A stretch of 64,000 nucleotides of DNA from Lepus europaeus. Lineage: Eukaryota; Chordata; Mammalia; Lagomorpha; Leporidae. The notes under the pieces were generated by a model. The model saw only the letters and a list, made by a program, of their open reading frames with translations, did no database searches and had not been told where the DNA came from. This document shows, in pieces, positions 31,745-43,600 of the stretch; positions within the stretch are counted from its first letter, which is position 1, and every line of letters starts with the position of its first letter. Position numbers and translations under genes: made by a program. The stretch is from NCBI RefSeq assembly GCF_033115175.1, contig NC_084836.1, forward strand, positions 68,805,297 to 68,869,296. The letters run 5' to 3'.

Positions 31745-31880
31745 GAGACTGGACTGTGTTCCTGTCCCAGTTTTACCACTGAGGAATGGGATAGCCCTTG
31801 GGCAACTTGCCAATCCTTTCGAAGGCTCAATTTCCCCATCTGGTTAACTCTGTGGCTCCTGCCTGGTCGCTGCACAATCT
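31745..31880 (+). repeat. MIR
   Basis: CAGTTTTACCACTGAGGAAT, CCTTGGGCAACTTGCCAATC and CTCAATTTCCCCATCTGGTT follow the MIR consensus on the plus strand. Confidence 0.7.
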
Positions 31881-32045
31881 GGTGATCATCAACTTTAATT
31901 CCCAAGATGTTTGTACTAAAGGGTCTTTCTTGGAAGGTAGTGCTGGGATGCATTGCTGAGGGTGCTGCCAAGTTCTGGGAGGGACAGGTATTGGTCTCTG
32001 CTGGTGTCACACCTGTTCTTGTGAGGTAGGAAGAAATTGAGCCTA

Positions 32046-32700
32046 CGTGTGTGTGCAGGGCCTGAAGACCAGCACCTACCTGGAAGCTCCAGAAGCCCAG
32101 CATTTTGCACTTCAAAGTCCTGCCCAGACCCTGAGAACCTCCCAGGAGGACCCAGTCCTTCCCCCAGGGAAAGCTCCCAGGAGAATTCTCTCTCCTCAGG
32201 ACCAAAGGGGTTACCTGACCTGATAACAGGGGGCAATAAAACCTTCTCAGCCGCCCTAAGGGAAACCCCCCTACTCTGCCCCCTACTCTGCCCGGGGCCA
32301 GCAAACCTGGGGAGGAATTTGCTAATTTTCACCCAACAAACCCTTCTGCCAGGGCTCCCCCTCCTTTGTCCTGGAGGACAGGGGGAGGTGGGTAAACAGA
32401 CTCCCTTAAAAACCAAGGGATTCCAAACAGACCACCCGCTCAGCCCTCTGCCTCTATCTCTGCTCTCTGTCTCATACCTGAATTCTTTCTTGCGTGAATA
32501 CAAGAACCCCAAGGCTTCCACAGACTTGCCATCATCTCTCAGGGTCCACAGTACCACCATCCTCTGGGTTTCTCCCCACTCCTGCCCATCCAACATCAAG
32601 TCATGTAACATTTTCTTCACTCTGCCTCTTCCAGGCCATCCCCAAAGTTGGCATAAGAAATAAAACCAAATTACCTACTGCCCGAAAGTTTTGTATAAGT
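32046..32700 (+). repeat. LTR-like sequence, plus orientation
   Basis: It aligns in order with the reverse complement of 32976-33649: GAAGCCCAGCATTTTGCAC, GGAAAGCTCCCAGGAGAAT, CCTTTGTCCTGGAGGACAGG and CTCCCTTAAAAACCAAGG are shared with small changes. The layout fits U3 followed by R/U5 of an endogenous retroviral LTR. Boundaries are approximate and no internal viral sequence is seen. Confidence 0.55.
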
Positions 32701-32742
32701 GAATTAGGTACATCTCGTTGCCAACTTCTCTCTACCTCCAGA

Positions 32743-32974
32743 CTTTAAAAAAAAATTTTTTTTTATTTGAAAGGCAGCGTTAAAGGAGAAGTTATCTTCC
32801 ATCTGCTGGTTTATTCCCTAAATAGCTGCAACGGCCAGGACTAGGCAAAGCCAGGAGCCAGGAGCTTCATTCAGGTCTCCCACGCAGGTGCAGGGGCCCA
32901 AGGACTTGGGCCATCTCCCACTGCTTTCCCAGGCCATAGCAGAGAGCTGGATCGGAAGTGAAACAGGGACTCCC
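32743..32974 (-). repeat. C-SINE, head missing
   Basis: TTTTTTATTTGAAAGGCAGC to AGCTGGATCGGAAGTGAAAC. It stops at the border of the LTR-like sequence that follows. Confidence 0.75.
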
Positions 32975-32975
32975 A

Positions 32976-33649
32976 ACTGTCAGCGGACATGAGTGAAATA
33001 GGTTCTTGTCTTTGCACAACAAATTCAAACGTGAGACAAGCAAGGCCCCAAGGTTTAATGGGGTAGGGCATCCGGCAGAATGGATGGGCGAGACCTCTCT
33101 GGACAATCTGAGAGCGTTTCCGGTCATTCAGACGGAGAAGCAAGGTTACACGGTTCAACGGAGAGAAGACACCTGACAAGGAAGGTGGGAGGCTCAGGAA
33201 AACAGCTGAGGGCTGACTTGTGGTTTGTAGTCAGACTGGGGCTTATAAGGGAAAGGGGTCCAGTTTTTCCCCGCCTCCTTATTCTCCAGGACAAAGGGTT
33301 TGCTGAGTGTGGGTCAGGTAACATTTCCCAGGAAGTTTCACTGCTCAGTGCAGTCAGACTGGGTAGCCCACGTGGGACCGGGCAGAGGATCGCCCCCCAC
33401 CCCACCCCTTGCGGGAAGGCTGTGAAGATTTTATGCACAATGTCATGGGGCTAAGGAACCAATTTGGTGCTGAGAGGATTCTCCTGGAGAGCTTTCCTTG
33501 GGGGTGGGGGAAGGGATGGGGGAGGCTGAGACCACCTGTAAAGTTATCAATGTATGGGTGAGACTGTGGTGTAAAATACTGGGCTGTTTCCAAGGTGTGC
33601 TTCTACCTTCTGCTGAGGTTTGGTTTTCCTTAGCCACCCCCACACACCA
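32976..33649 (-). repeat. LTR-like sequence, minus orientation, solo
   Basis: Read on the minus strand it begins TGGTGTGTGGGGGTGGC, has a TATA-like CTTATAAG (33242-33249) and an ATTAAA poly-A signal (33054-33059) about 185 bases later, and ends near CCGCTGACA. This order is U3-R-U5. It lies about 0.7 kb upstream of the BIN2 start codon and points away from the gene. Family unassigned. Confidence 0.55.
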
Positions 33650-33659
33650 GGCTAGTTTC

Positions 33660-33942
33660 TTTTATTTATTTATTTTTTAATGTATTTATTTAGAGGCAGA
33701 GTTACAGAGAGGTGGAGGCAGAGAGAGAGAGAGAGAGGTCTTCCATCCACTGGTTCACTCCCCAGTTGGCTGCAATGGCCAGAGCTGCGCCAATCTGAAG
33801 CCAGGTCTCCCACGTAAGTGCAGGGGCCCAAGGGCTTGGGCCATCTTCTACTGCTTTCCCAGGCCATAGCAGAGAGCTGCTCGAACCGGTGATGCAGGCA
33901 CTGCAGGCAGTGGCTTTACCCGCTACACCACAGCACCTGCCC
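33660..33942 (-). repeat. C-SINE, internal deletion
   Basis: TAATGTATTTATTTAGAGGC at the tail; CCACAGCACCTGCCC at the head. The segment between 'gaagccagg' and 'tctcccacgtaagtg' is shortened. Confidence 0.8.
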
Positions 33943-34189
33943 TGTTCCAGGCTTCTTGGAGCCAACTCACCGGGCAGTGGCTAAACCACCACCTGGGGGG
34001 AAAAAATTCAATTTCGTTTACTCAGCGGCCCAGCACGGAGCCCCGAGCGTGAGCCACAATTTCCCCTACAGTTAAGACCCTGGCTGCCTAGCACCCAATG
34101 GCGCCTGCCCAGCGGCTTCCGTGATTCCCCCGTTTTCCGGAACGCCCTGACTAGCAGACCCGTTCAACCAGGCCTGCAGCTTCCGCGTG

Positions 34190-34660
34190 GTGCGAGTGAG
34201 CGCCGCCTGAGGGCAGCCCGGGGGTCCCGGGCCGCGGCCCCAGCGCCGAGCCGGCCCGAGCGGCCGAGCGGCCCGAGCGGCCTGCGCGCCGGAAGCGAGG
34301 CATGCTGGGAGGGAGCCGCACTTCCTCCTCGGGGGCCTCAGAAAACCACAGGCCCGGCAGCCGCCCCTGGGGAGCCGGCAGGATGGCCGAGGGCAAGGCG
34401 GGCGGCGCCGCGGGCCTCTTCGCCAAGCAGGTGCAGAAGAAGTTCAGCAGGGCCCAGGAGAAGGTAGGCGGGCGGCGGACGGTGGGGACCCTCGGGGGGT
34501 GGTGGTGGGGAGGGTCTCGGCATGGAGCGAGGAGTGGGCTCCCCTGGGGGGGGAGGACCGAGGCCGCCAGCCGGTCCTGGGCCAGGCAGGGCGGGGCCGG
34601 GCAGACGAGACAACAGTCTCTTCTTAGGAACCTCCAAGGACCTTCCGGCTGACGGAGAAA
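34190..34660 (+). promoter_or_regulatory. BIN2: CpG-rich BIN2 promoter and first-exon region
   Basis: A dense CpG block covers the 5' UTR, exon 1 and start of intron 1, with no TATA box. Visible motifs are CCGGAAG (34289-34295) and CTTCCTCC (about 34321), both ETS-type cores on opposite strands, and GCATGCTGGGA, which resembles the reverse of the ZNF143 core. ETS sites would suit the leukocyte expression known for BIN2, but this is inference. Confidence 0.7.
34383..34463 (+). CDS. BIN2: BIN2 exon 1: amphipathic N-terminal helix
   Basis: ATG at 34383 lies within the CpG block and opens [20 protein letters not shown], the N-BAR insertion helix. The exon has 27 codons, phase 0, donor gtaggc. 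The next intron is 6.0 kb. Confidence 0.95.
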
Positions 34661-37600
34661 GGGTGGCCGAACAGTGCCCGCGGCCCGCTGCGCAGCAGCT
34701 GTTGTCCTAGCAGTCGATCCGTATGTCAGGGATGCTGAAGGTGGAGGGGGCATGGCCCCCAGGTGCAGCTTGGACTGGGAGTCCACTGAGGACCAGGACG
34801 TTCCCTGCGTGGGTCTCCCTTTCCCTAGCCCCTCGCTGGCCTCTGGGTGCGGTGCAGGCTGATGGGAGCCCTCACTCTCAGATCTTGCTGTAGCTTATCT
34901 CTGTTGGGGAGTTTACCCCAGCCAGGATGTGAACGAGTTATCTCTCTGAAGATTGTGGTTTTTGCTTAGCAGCTGTTAGTCTTGCTCCATCCAGCACCAG
35001 CATTTAGCTGCCCAATGTTAACGTGCCCATCTACATGGTGTGGATGTTCTAACACAGTGTGTCATGTCTGGGGAAAGGGAACACCGGGGGGGGGGGGGGC
35101 AGAGAAAGAGAGAGAGAGACACCCAGGAACTCCATCCTGGTCTCCCATGTGGGTAGCTGGTACCCAAATACTTAGGTCATCATCTGCTGCCTCCCACATG
35201 CACAGTAGCAGGAACCTGGATTGAGGCAGAACTGGGGCTGAAGCCCAGGCACTCCCAGTATGGGATGTGGACATCTCAAGGGGGCATCTGTCCTTTTGCA
35301 CTCTAATGGCACTTTTATTTCCGTATGTTCAGTATCTTCTTGGTGTCTAACTGGAATCTGCTTCCTGCCTGCACCCTAGTTGACGGGGTGGGTGTGGGAA
35401 GACACCTAAGCTGGAAGACAGAAGGAGGGAAGAGGAGAAAGAAATAGGATAGATTTTAGTTTTTCTAAGGGTTCATAGTCTTTCAGTCACTTGGTTGAGT
35501 AGTGCATGCTCATTTAACAGTTGAAATATTTGTATTCTTCTAAGATGGAGAAGTGGCTTGGGCCTGGGAAGGATTAAGGGCAATTAACCTCTTATGCAAT
35601 AAGAGCTCCCCAAATAGCAACAACCGGAACTGGGCCAGGCTGCAAAGCTAGGAGCCAGGACCTTCATCCTGGTTTCTCACATGGGTAGCAGGGGCCCTGG
35701 TACTTGGGCCGTGTTCCACTGCTTTCTCTGATGCATTAATTAACAGAAAGGTGGACTGGAAGCAGAGAAGCAGGGACTTCAACCAGTACTCTGGTATGGG
35801 ATGCCAGTGTCGCAGTTGGCTTAACCCGCTGCAAAACGCCAGCCCCATAATAATAATCTATAAAAGACAAGCAATTGGTTTTGCCTCATTCACCCTCTGT
35901 CTTCATCTGTTTTTTTTTTTTAATTATTTTTTTAAAGATCAACTTTTTTTTTTTTAAGATTTATTTATGTATTTGAAAGGCAGAGTTACAGAGAGGCAGA
36001 GAGAGAGACAGAGAGGGAGAGAGAGGTCTTATATCTGCCTGTTCACTCCCCACATGGGCACAAAGGCTGGAGCTGGGCTGATCCAGAGCCAGGAGCAAGG
36101 TGTCCCACACAGGTGCAGGGGCCCAAGGACTTGGGCCATCATCTACTGCTTTCCCAGGCCATAGCAGAGAGCTGGATGGGAAGTGGAGCAGCCAGGTCTT
36201 GAACCGGTGCCTTACCCACTATGCCACAGCACTGCCCCCTCTGTCTTCATCTAGACAATCATGAATACCATGCTGTTACTTTGGACTTTCTCTCCTTTTT
36301 AAGTGTGAACTCTTTTTTTTTTTTAAGCATTTATTGAACACCTACTATTTAATCTAGGTTTTTGCTCTTTTTTTTGACAGGTAGAATTATAGACAGTGAG
36401 AGAGACAGAGAGAAAGGTCTTCCTTCCATTGGTTCACTCCCCTAATGGCCGCCACGGCTGGCGTTGCACCAATCTGAAGCCAGGAGCCAGGTGCTTCTCC
36501 TGGTCTCCCATGCGGGTGCAGGGCCCAAGTACTTGGGCCATCCTCCACTGCCTTCCTGGGCCATAGCAGAGAGCTGGCCTGGAAGAAGGGCAACTGGGAC
36601 AGAATCCGGCGCCCCGACCGGGACTAGAACCTGGTGTGCCGGCGCCGCAAGGCAGAAGATTAGCCTGTTAAGCCACGCAGGCCTTAAGTGCGGAACTCTT
36701 AAAACTGTAGGTAAACAATGTCCTTCTTGGGGCTTCAGCCCTGCATCTGTAAAATGAGATCTTGGTAACATTCGGGGTGATAAGGACACTGGGTTGAAAG
36801 GGGAGGGAACTTCTGTAACCTCAGAGTCAAGTACTTCCTCCAAAGAACCACTCCCTGGAGTAAGCATCCTGTTCTTCCTGCCCTGAACCCTAGAGTTACA
36901 AACTTGAATTGCCCTGGGGAACTCCAAGGCTGATAACAGAAAACAAGGTGCTGTGAATCTAGAGTTAGACATAGTTTCAGGAAGACAATGGACCAGCAGC
37001 AGTCCAGCCAGCACCCTGAAGCAAGGGTAAGGTGGGAATGGCTTGTTAATATGGGAGGGAGCTTAGCACAATCAGTCTGGAGCCAGAGTCCTTAAGGACT
37101 TAAGGGTTGGGAAGTTACTGAGGGCAAGATAAAGAGGGAGAGAGCTGTACTAGGAAGAAAGGATTCCCTGGATCCGGCTTTGCCTTTTCTGTAAGCACTT
37201 GGATGTAATCTGAGTAAGATGGGATGGCTAATGTATGAAATACCCAGTGCCTGTTATGGGCCAGGCACAGGGATATAACGAGAGACACTCTCTCTCCCCT
37301 TTTGGAGCCAGCATTCCAACCATATGCTCTCACTTATCTCTTCAAGCCTTTAAGCAAATTATTAGTATCCCAGTTTTAGAAATGGGGAAACAAGGTTCTA
37401 AAGAGTTGCTGAATGGGTGCCGGTTTCTGGTCCCAGTTGCTCCTCTTCCAGTCCAGGTCTCTGCTGTAGCCCGGGAGGGCAGTGGAGGATGGCCCAAGTG
37501 CTTGGACCTTGCACCTGCATGGGAGACCAGGAAGAGGCACCTGGCTCCTGGCTTCAGATGGGTGCAGCGCCGGCCGTGGCAGCCATTTGGGGGCTGAACC

Positions 37601-40600
37601 AATGGAAGGAAGACTTTTCTGTCTCTCTCACTGTCTATAACTCTGCCTGTCAAATAAAAAAAAAAAAAGAAAAGAAAAATACAAAAATTAAAAAAAAAAG
37701 TTGCTGAATCCCAGGTGTCCAGCCTTTGCCGCCTACCCTCAGGCCACTCCCTTTCCAACCCTCTCCTGATAAGCCTCTGACATCTGGGCCTCCGCACTTC
37801 CTGCTGACCCTGTCTCAGAAGGAGCTGAGCTAAGAACGGAAACACTCTGCTCTCCTGAACAGCAGGAGTGCAGGTCTGGTGACTGTTAAACATTCCTCTT
37901 GTTCCATTTTCCAGTTCCCATCCAAACGCCACAGGAGGCTGGATCTCAGCTGGCCTCACTGTGTTTTTACAGCATGAGATAGCTTCACATCTCCAACTAC
38001 TGCTTTCACCATCTGTTTGTGATTTCTCTGTGGCAAACCCTCAGACACCCCCCCCACCCCCCCCAGGAGAGTCATTGTGTACCACTCCTTTGTGGGTCTT
38101 TTCCTCTGTTGATTTTTACTCAATTTGCATTCCAGAGAACTCAGCTTACTAAATATTTACAGAAAAAACTCCTTTGTTCAGGGTACTGGGTTGAAATTTA
38201 GAAGTGAATGAGAGGGATTCTCACCTGCCAGAAGCTTATAGTCCAGTTTTTGTTGTTGTTTTTGAAAGACAGAGTTACAGAAATAGGGAAAGACAGAGAG
38301 AGAGAGAGATCTTACACCTGCTGATTGACTCCCCAAATGGCTACAATATCCAGAGCTGGGCCAAACCATAGCCAGGAGCCAGTAGCCAGGAGCCTTCCAC
38401 ATGGGTGCAGGGGCCCAAGCACTTGGGCCATCTTCTGCTTTCCCAGGCACATCAGTAGGGAGCTGGATTGGAAGTGGAGTGGCTGGGACTCGAACCGACA
38501 CACATATGGGATGCTGGTGCCACAGGCGGGAGCTTTACCTGCTACACCACAGTTCCAGCCCCCAGAAAAACTTTTTAACATGAGTCCACAATGCTGTGTC
38601 ATAGCTAGGCCCTATCCAGATTGCCTCAGCTGGACCAGGTATGTGGCACAGCAGTTAGGTTGCCGGTTGGGATGCCCTCATCCCATAATGGAATGCTGAT
38701 TCCATTAACCCAGCTTCCTGCTAATACACACCAAGGGATGGTCAAGTACTCCGGCCCCTGTCACCCACAGCGGAGAGCTAGGTGGAGTTCCAGGCTCCTG
38801 GCTTTTGGCCTGGCCCAGCCCTGGACATTCTGATCATTTGCAGAGTGAACCAGTGGAAGGAAGGTCTTTCTCTGTCTCTCCCTATCTCTCTTGTAAGTCT
38901 GCCTTTCAAATAAAGAATACAAATTTACCAAAAAAAAAAAAAAATGTAATAAATGATTATGGGGAGAAGTCATTAAAGCTTTATTTCCCCCATCTCAATC
39001 TACAGAAAAGTTAAAATAATAGATTAGTCAATAACGGAATATTTTTTCACCCAAATTCACTAAGTGTTAACATTTTGCCACATTTACTTAACTTGTCCTT
39101 GCTCTTATTCTTTCCCTCTAAATACCTGTATTCCAACTTCTCGGCTGCCAGGCCAGGCAAATTGGGATAGAGCTTTAGGGGCTGACGTTATGTGGACTCT
39201 CATTAGGAAGTACTCCAAAAGTAAAACTTATTCATTCTTCTAACAAACATCCATACACCCTGTTCCCTTGAGGCCCGCTGTCTCCTTGCAGAAGAACACC
39301 CTCAGCATGGTGAAGGACTACTCTTACAGTAACACATGACTGGGCCTGGAGCCCTGGGGTGTGTGTCTAGGGTGTGATCATACTCACCTTTCAGAGTCCC
39401 TTAGCACACACCTTCACACCTTCCAGGCCTTTTAGCCTTGAGCATTTTGGGAACTGCAGAGATTGGTCTGTGCCAGTCATCACCCCCGCTTTGACTCTAG
39501 GCTGTTTTGTCTTCTTTCTCTTTTCTGCCCCCTCCAAGAAGAACCGAATCTGAGGCAAAGGAAGGGAGGGGTAACAGAAAGGAAGTAAGAGTTGCAGTTA
39601 TCACTTAACAAGGTGGTTTTGCAACTTTCTGGTAGAAAATAGTGTTTTGTTAGGGGGAGGGGGTGGAGCCAGGCAAGATGGCAGACTGTACCCAGGACTG
39701 GGGGCTGAGTGAGATGGAGTTAGAGACAAATAGATGCCGCTAAACCAAAAGGAAGTGCAAGCATTTATATGCAAGAGAGTGAAACCATATATGATGATAT
39801 TGTATATGTATTGAGGCTCACTGTAGGGCCGCACTGACAATTTACATGCATAACGTTGTTTAGTCCTCCTAACAACTGTAGGAGATAAATGTGATTTTAT
39901 CAGGGGAAAAGGAGGTTCTGTAAACTGTGACTCTGGGGTTTAAATGACTTGCCCAGAGGCTTCTAGCTATTGACTGGAAAGGCCAAGATGGAAGCCGGTA
40001 TCTGTCCAACTCCAGTAGTCCTAGATCTTAACCACTACACAGAGAGTACAGAAGCGAGGCCCTAAAGCCCTGGGTTAAGAATGGAGACACTCGGGGCGGA
40101 CTTTGTGGTATTAGTAGGTAAGCCACTACTTGGAGCACCTGCATCCCATGTCAGAATGCTGGTTTGGATACCAGCTGTCCCACACATTTCCAGCTTCCTG
40201 CTAATGTGCCTGGCAAGGCTGCAGCTAAAGGCACAAATACTTGGATCCCTGTTACCCACGTAGTAAACTTGGATAGAGTTCCAGTCTCCTGGCTTCAGCT
40301 TGGCGCAGTCCTGGCTATTGTGGGCATTTAGGGAATGAGCCAGTGGATGGATCTTTCTCTCTGTCCCCTCTTTCTCTCTCTGCCTTTCAAATAATTTTTT
40401 TTTTTTAAAGGAAACATACATACACACATATGGAGGGAGGGAGAGACTTGACTAAAACCTGATGGGCCTTCTGTCTTGTATCCCCCAGGTACTGCAGAAA
40501 TTGGGTAAAACTGTAGAAACCAAAGACGAACGGTTTGAACAATGTGCCAACAACTTCTACCAACAACAGGTAACCTGGAGGTTGGGGAAGGGGAGCATGG

Positions 40601-43600
40601 GGGAAGCAAGAAGACACGAGGGCTCTCCAGGTGGCAGAGAACACAGCAGCCCGCATCTCTGTCAGCTCCTCCATGCCACACCACAGGCTGGCCTACTGTT
40701 TGTCTCTCCTCTGGGAAGCAGTCTCACCTTTCCTGTTTCTGCTGACCCTGGGCTAAAGGGGACAGAGCAGTGTTCTTTTCTATTAGTGGTTCCCTTCTAA
40801 GGTACAGTGGCATCACCAGGTCCTTAAAGCCCGTGAAAGTGAGCCCCTGTCCCCTTAGTGTTTGTTTTTGTTTATTTAATTGTTTATTTCATTTGAAAGA
40901 GTGTTAGAGAAAGGGAGAGAGTATGAGAGTGCATGCTGCTGTCCTCTGGTTCACTCCCCAGATGGCCACAACAGCCAAGGCTGGTCCAAGCCAAAGCCAG
41001 GAGCCCAGAACTCCAGAATGCCATCCAGGTCTCCATGTGGGTGCAGGGGCCCAAGTACTTGGCCCATCTTCTGCTGCTTTCCCAGGTGCATTAGCAGGGA
41101 GCTGGATGGGAAGTGGAGCAGCCAGGACTCAAAATGGCACTCATACGGGATGCTGGCATTGCAGATAGCAGCTTAACCCACTGTGCTACCACGCCAGCCC
41201 CACCTTCCCAAAATGCCTCTCTCCCACCCTCATTTCCTTTTTGTTCAATCCATCTACCCTACCTAAGCTCTTAACTCTAAGATAATATTCTTCCTTCTGT
41301 CGCTTCCACCAATAAACCTCCCATTCTCACTGTTCCTTCTATGTCAGCTAGCTGTATAGTTTATTTCATGTAGAAAATTTAAGAAGTAGATAACAGGGAC
41401 CAGTGTTGTGGCGTAGTGGGTAAAGCCATCACCTATGACACTGGCATCCCACGTGGGTACCGGTTCATGTCCTGGCTGCTCTACATTCAATCCAGCTTCC
41501 TGGAAAAGCAGCAGAAAATGGCCCAAGTACTCACATGGGAGACCTGGACAGAGCTCCTCATCCCTGGTTTCAGCCGGGCTCAGCCTGGCTGTTGTGGCCA
41601 TTTGGGGAGTGAACCAGAGGATGGAAAATAACTTTCTTTCTCTCTCTCCCTCTCTTCCCCTCTCTCTCCCTCTCTCCCTCTCCTTCTCATTCTCCCTCCC
41701 CCCCCCCATCTCCCTGTAACTCTTTCAAATAAACAAACAAACATCTTTAAAAAAACACATAACAAAGGTTTCACCTCATGGAATATTTTATTTTCCATCT
41801 ACCATGTGCAAGGCACTGTGCTGGATGGCTTACATGCATTATTTCATTATTTAGTACCTTAAGTGAACATCTAATTGTGATATAATTCTGACATTATCCA
41901 GAGTTAGGCCAAATTTTACAGGTTAAGGGCACAGTCCCCTACAACTGCTCCAGGATTCCCAGGCCACCTGCACATCTGGCCATGTGGGCTACAAATTTCA
42001 GCTCAAGTTTAACGATTTCCTAAAATGACTCTCAGAACTCAGGAAAGTACTCTACTTATAATTATGGTTTTTATTATAAAGGTTATAAATCAGGAGCAGC
42101 TGAATGAAGAGATATATGAGGTGGGGGCTTCCCAGACGTGAAGTGTCTGTGTCTTCAGGACCTTGTCAGCTGCTCACACATGGTATAGAGTCACTCGGTG
42201 TCCAGAGCTGCTCTTGAGATTTCTTTACATATTGAATCCCTGGCTGTGTGATTGAGCTCAATGTCCTGCCCGCTCCTCTCCTGGGAAGGTCAGGCTGATA
42301 CCATCTTTGTTGAGCTTCAGCCCTCAAACAGTATGGCTCACCTTTCCAGCCTGGCCAGCCACCATCCTTAGTCATTTGTTTGGCATCAGCTTAGGTGTGG
42401 TCTGGGGAACCACAGTGAACAATGAGACATGGGTCTTAGTGATTACTTCCCTGGAACCAGAGGCAAAGAACAGCCAAGTTCCCTTTTTATTAGTGTTTAT
42501 TTTTTTTTATGTTCAACTAACTGAAAGACACTGTGTCAGAGAGACAGAGACAAAGATTTTCCATCTACTGGTGGACTCCATAAATACCTGCAATAGCCAG
42601 GGCTGGGTCAGCCTGAAGCCAGAAGCCTAGAACTCCATCTGGGTCTCCTATGTGGTGGCAGAGACCCAAGTACTTGGCCATCATCTGCTGCCTTCCAGGT
42701 GCATCAGTAGGAAGCTGGATGGGAAGTAGACGTGGAACTCAATCTCAGGCACTCAGATACAGGATGTAGCGCCTTAATCCCACAACGCCACAGCACCTAC
42801 CCCCAGCCCAGTTCTTCATATGCAATATCAGTTAGTTGAGCTATTGGAAAATAATTTCTTACATTATAGTAAAAGGATATTAGCTATCATCTAATTCAGT
42901 AGTTGACTATGTATCACAGACTTTGGGGAAATACTTAAAAATGCAAGGTCTCTGCCTGGAAATCTTTTATTTATTTATTTATTTTTGACAGGCAGAGTGG
43001 ATAGTGAGAGAGAGAGACAGAGAGAAAGGTCTTCCTTTACCGTTGGTTCACCCTCCAATGGCCGCTGCAGCTGGCGCATCTCACTGACCCGAAGCCAGGA
43101 GCCAGGTGCTTCTCCTGGTCTCCCATGCGGGTGCAGGGCCCAAGGACTTGGGTCATCCTCCACTGCCTTCCCGGGCCATAGCAGAGAGCTGGCTTGGAAG
43201 AGGGGATAGAATCCTGGGATAGAATCCAGCGCCCCAACCGGGACTAGAACCTGGTGTGCTGGCGCCGCAAGGTGGAGGATTAGCCTGTTAAGCCACGGCG
43301 CTGGCCTCTGCCTGGAAATCTTTTAAATGGAAAACTTAAAATATGTCCAAAGGGAGAGAAGCTTATATAATGGAGCCACATGTATTTTATCACCAAGCTT
43401 CAGTAATTTGTCAGTTCACAGGCCGTTGTGTTTCATCTGTGTCCCTGCTCACTTTTCTCTGGTCTTGATTATGATGAAGCCAGTTCCAAAAACTGTATCA
43501 TTTTACTCATTAAAAGTGTATTGTCAGGGCTGGTGCTGTGGGGTAGTGGGTAAAGCCCACCATATGAGCACTGGTTCAAGTCCCGGCCACTCCACTTCCA

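Noticed and set aside
31916-32620. Minus-strand open frame of 234 codons
   Set aside because: It runs antisense through the LTR-like sequence and has no recognisable protein motif; not a retroviral gene.
32046-33649. A complete endogenous retrovirus
   Set aside because: The two LTR-like parts are inverted, less than 300 bp apart, and enclose only a SINE piece; no coding remnant is present.
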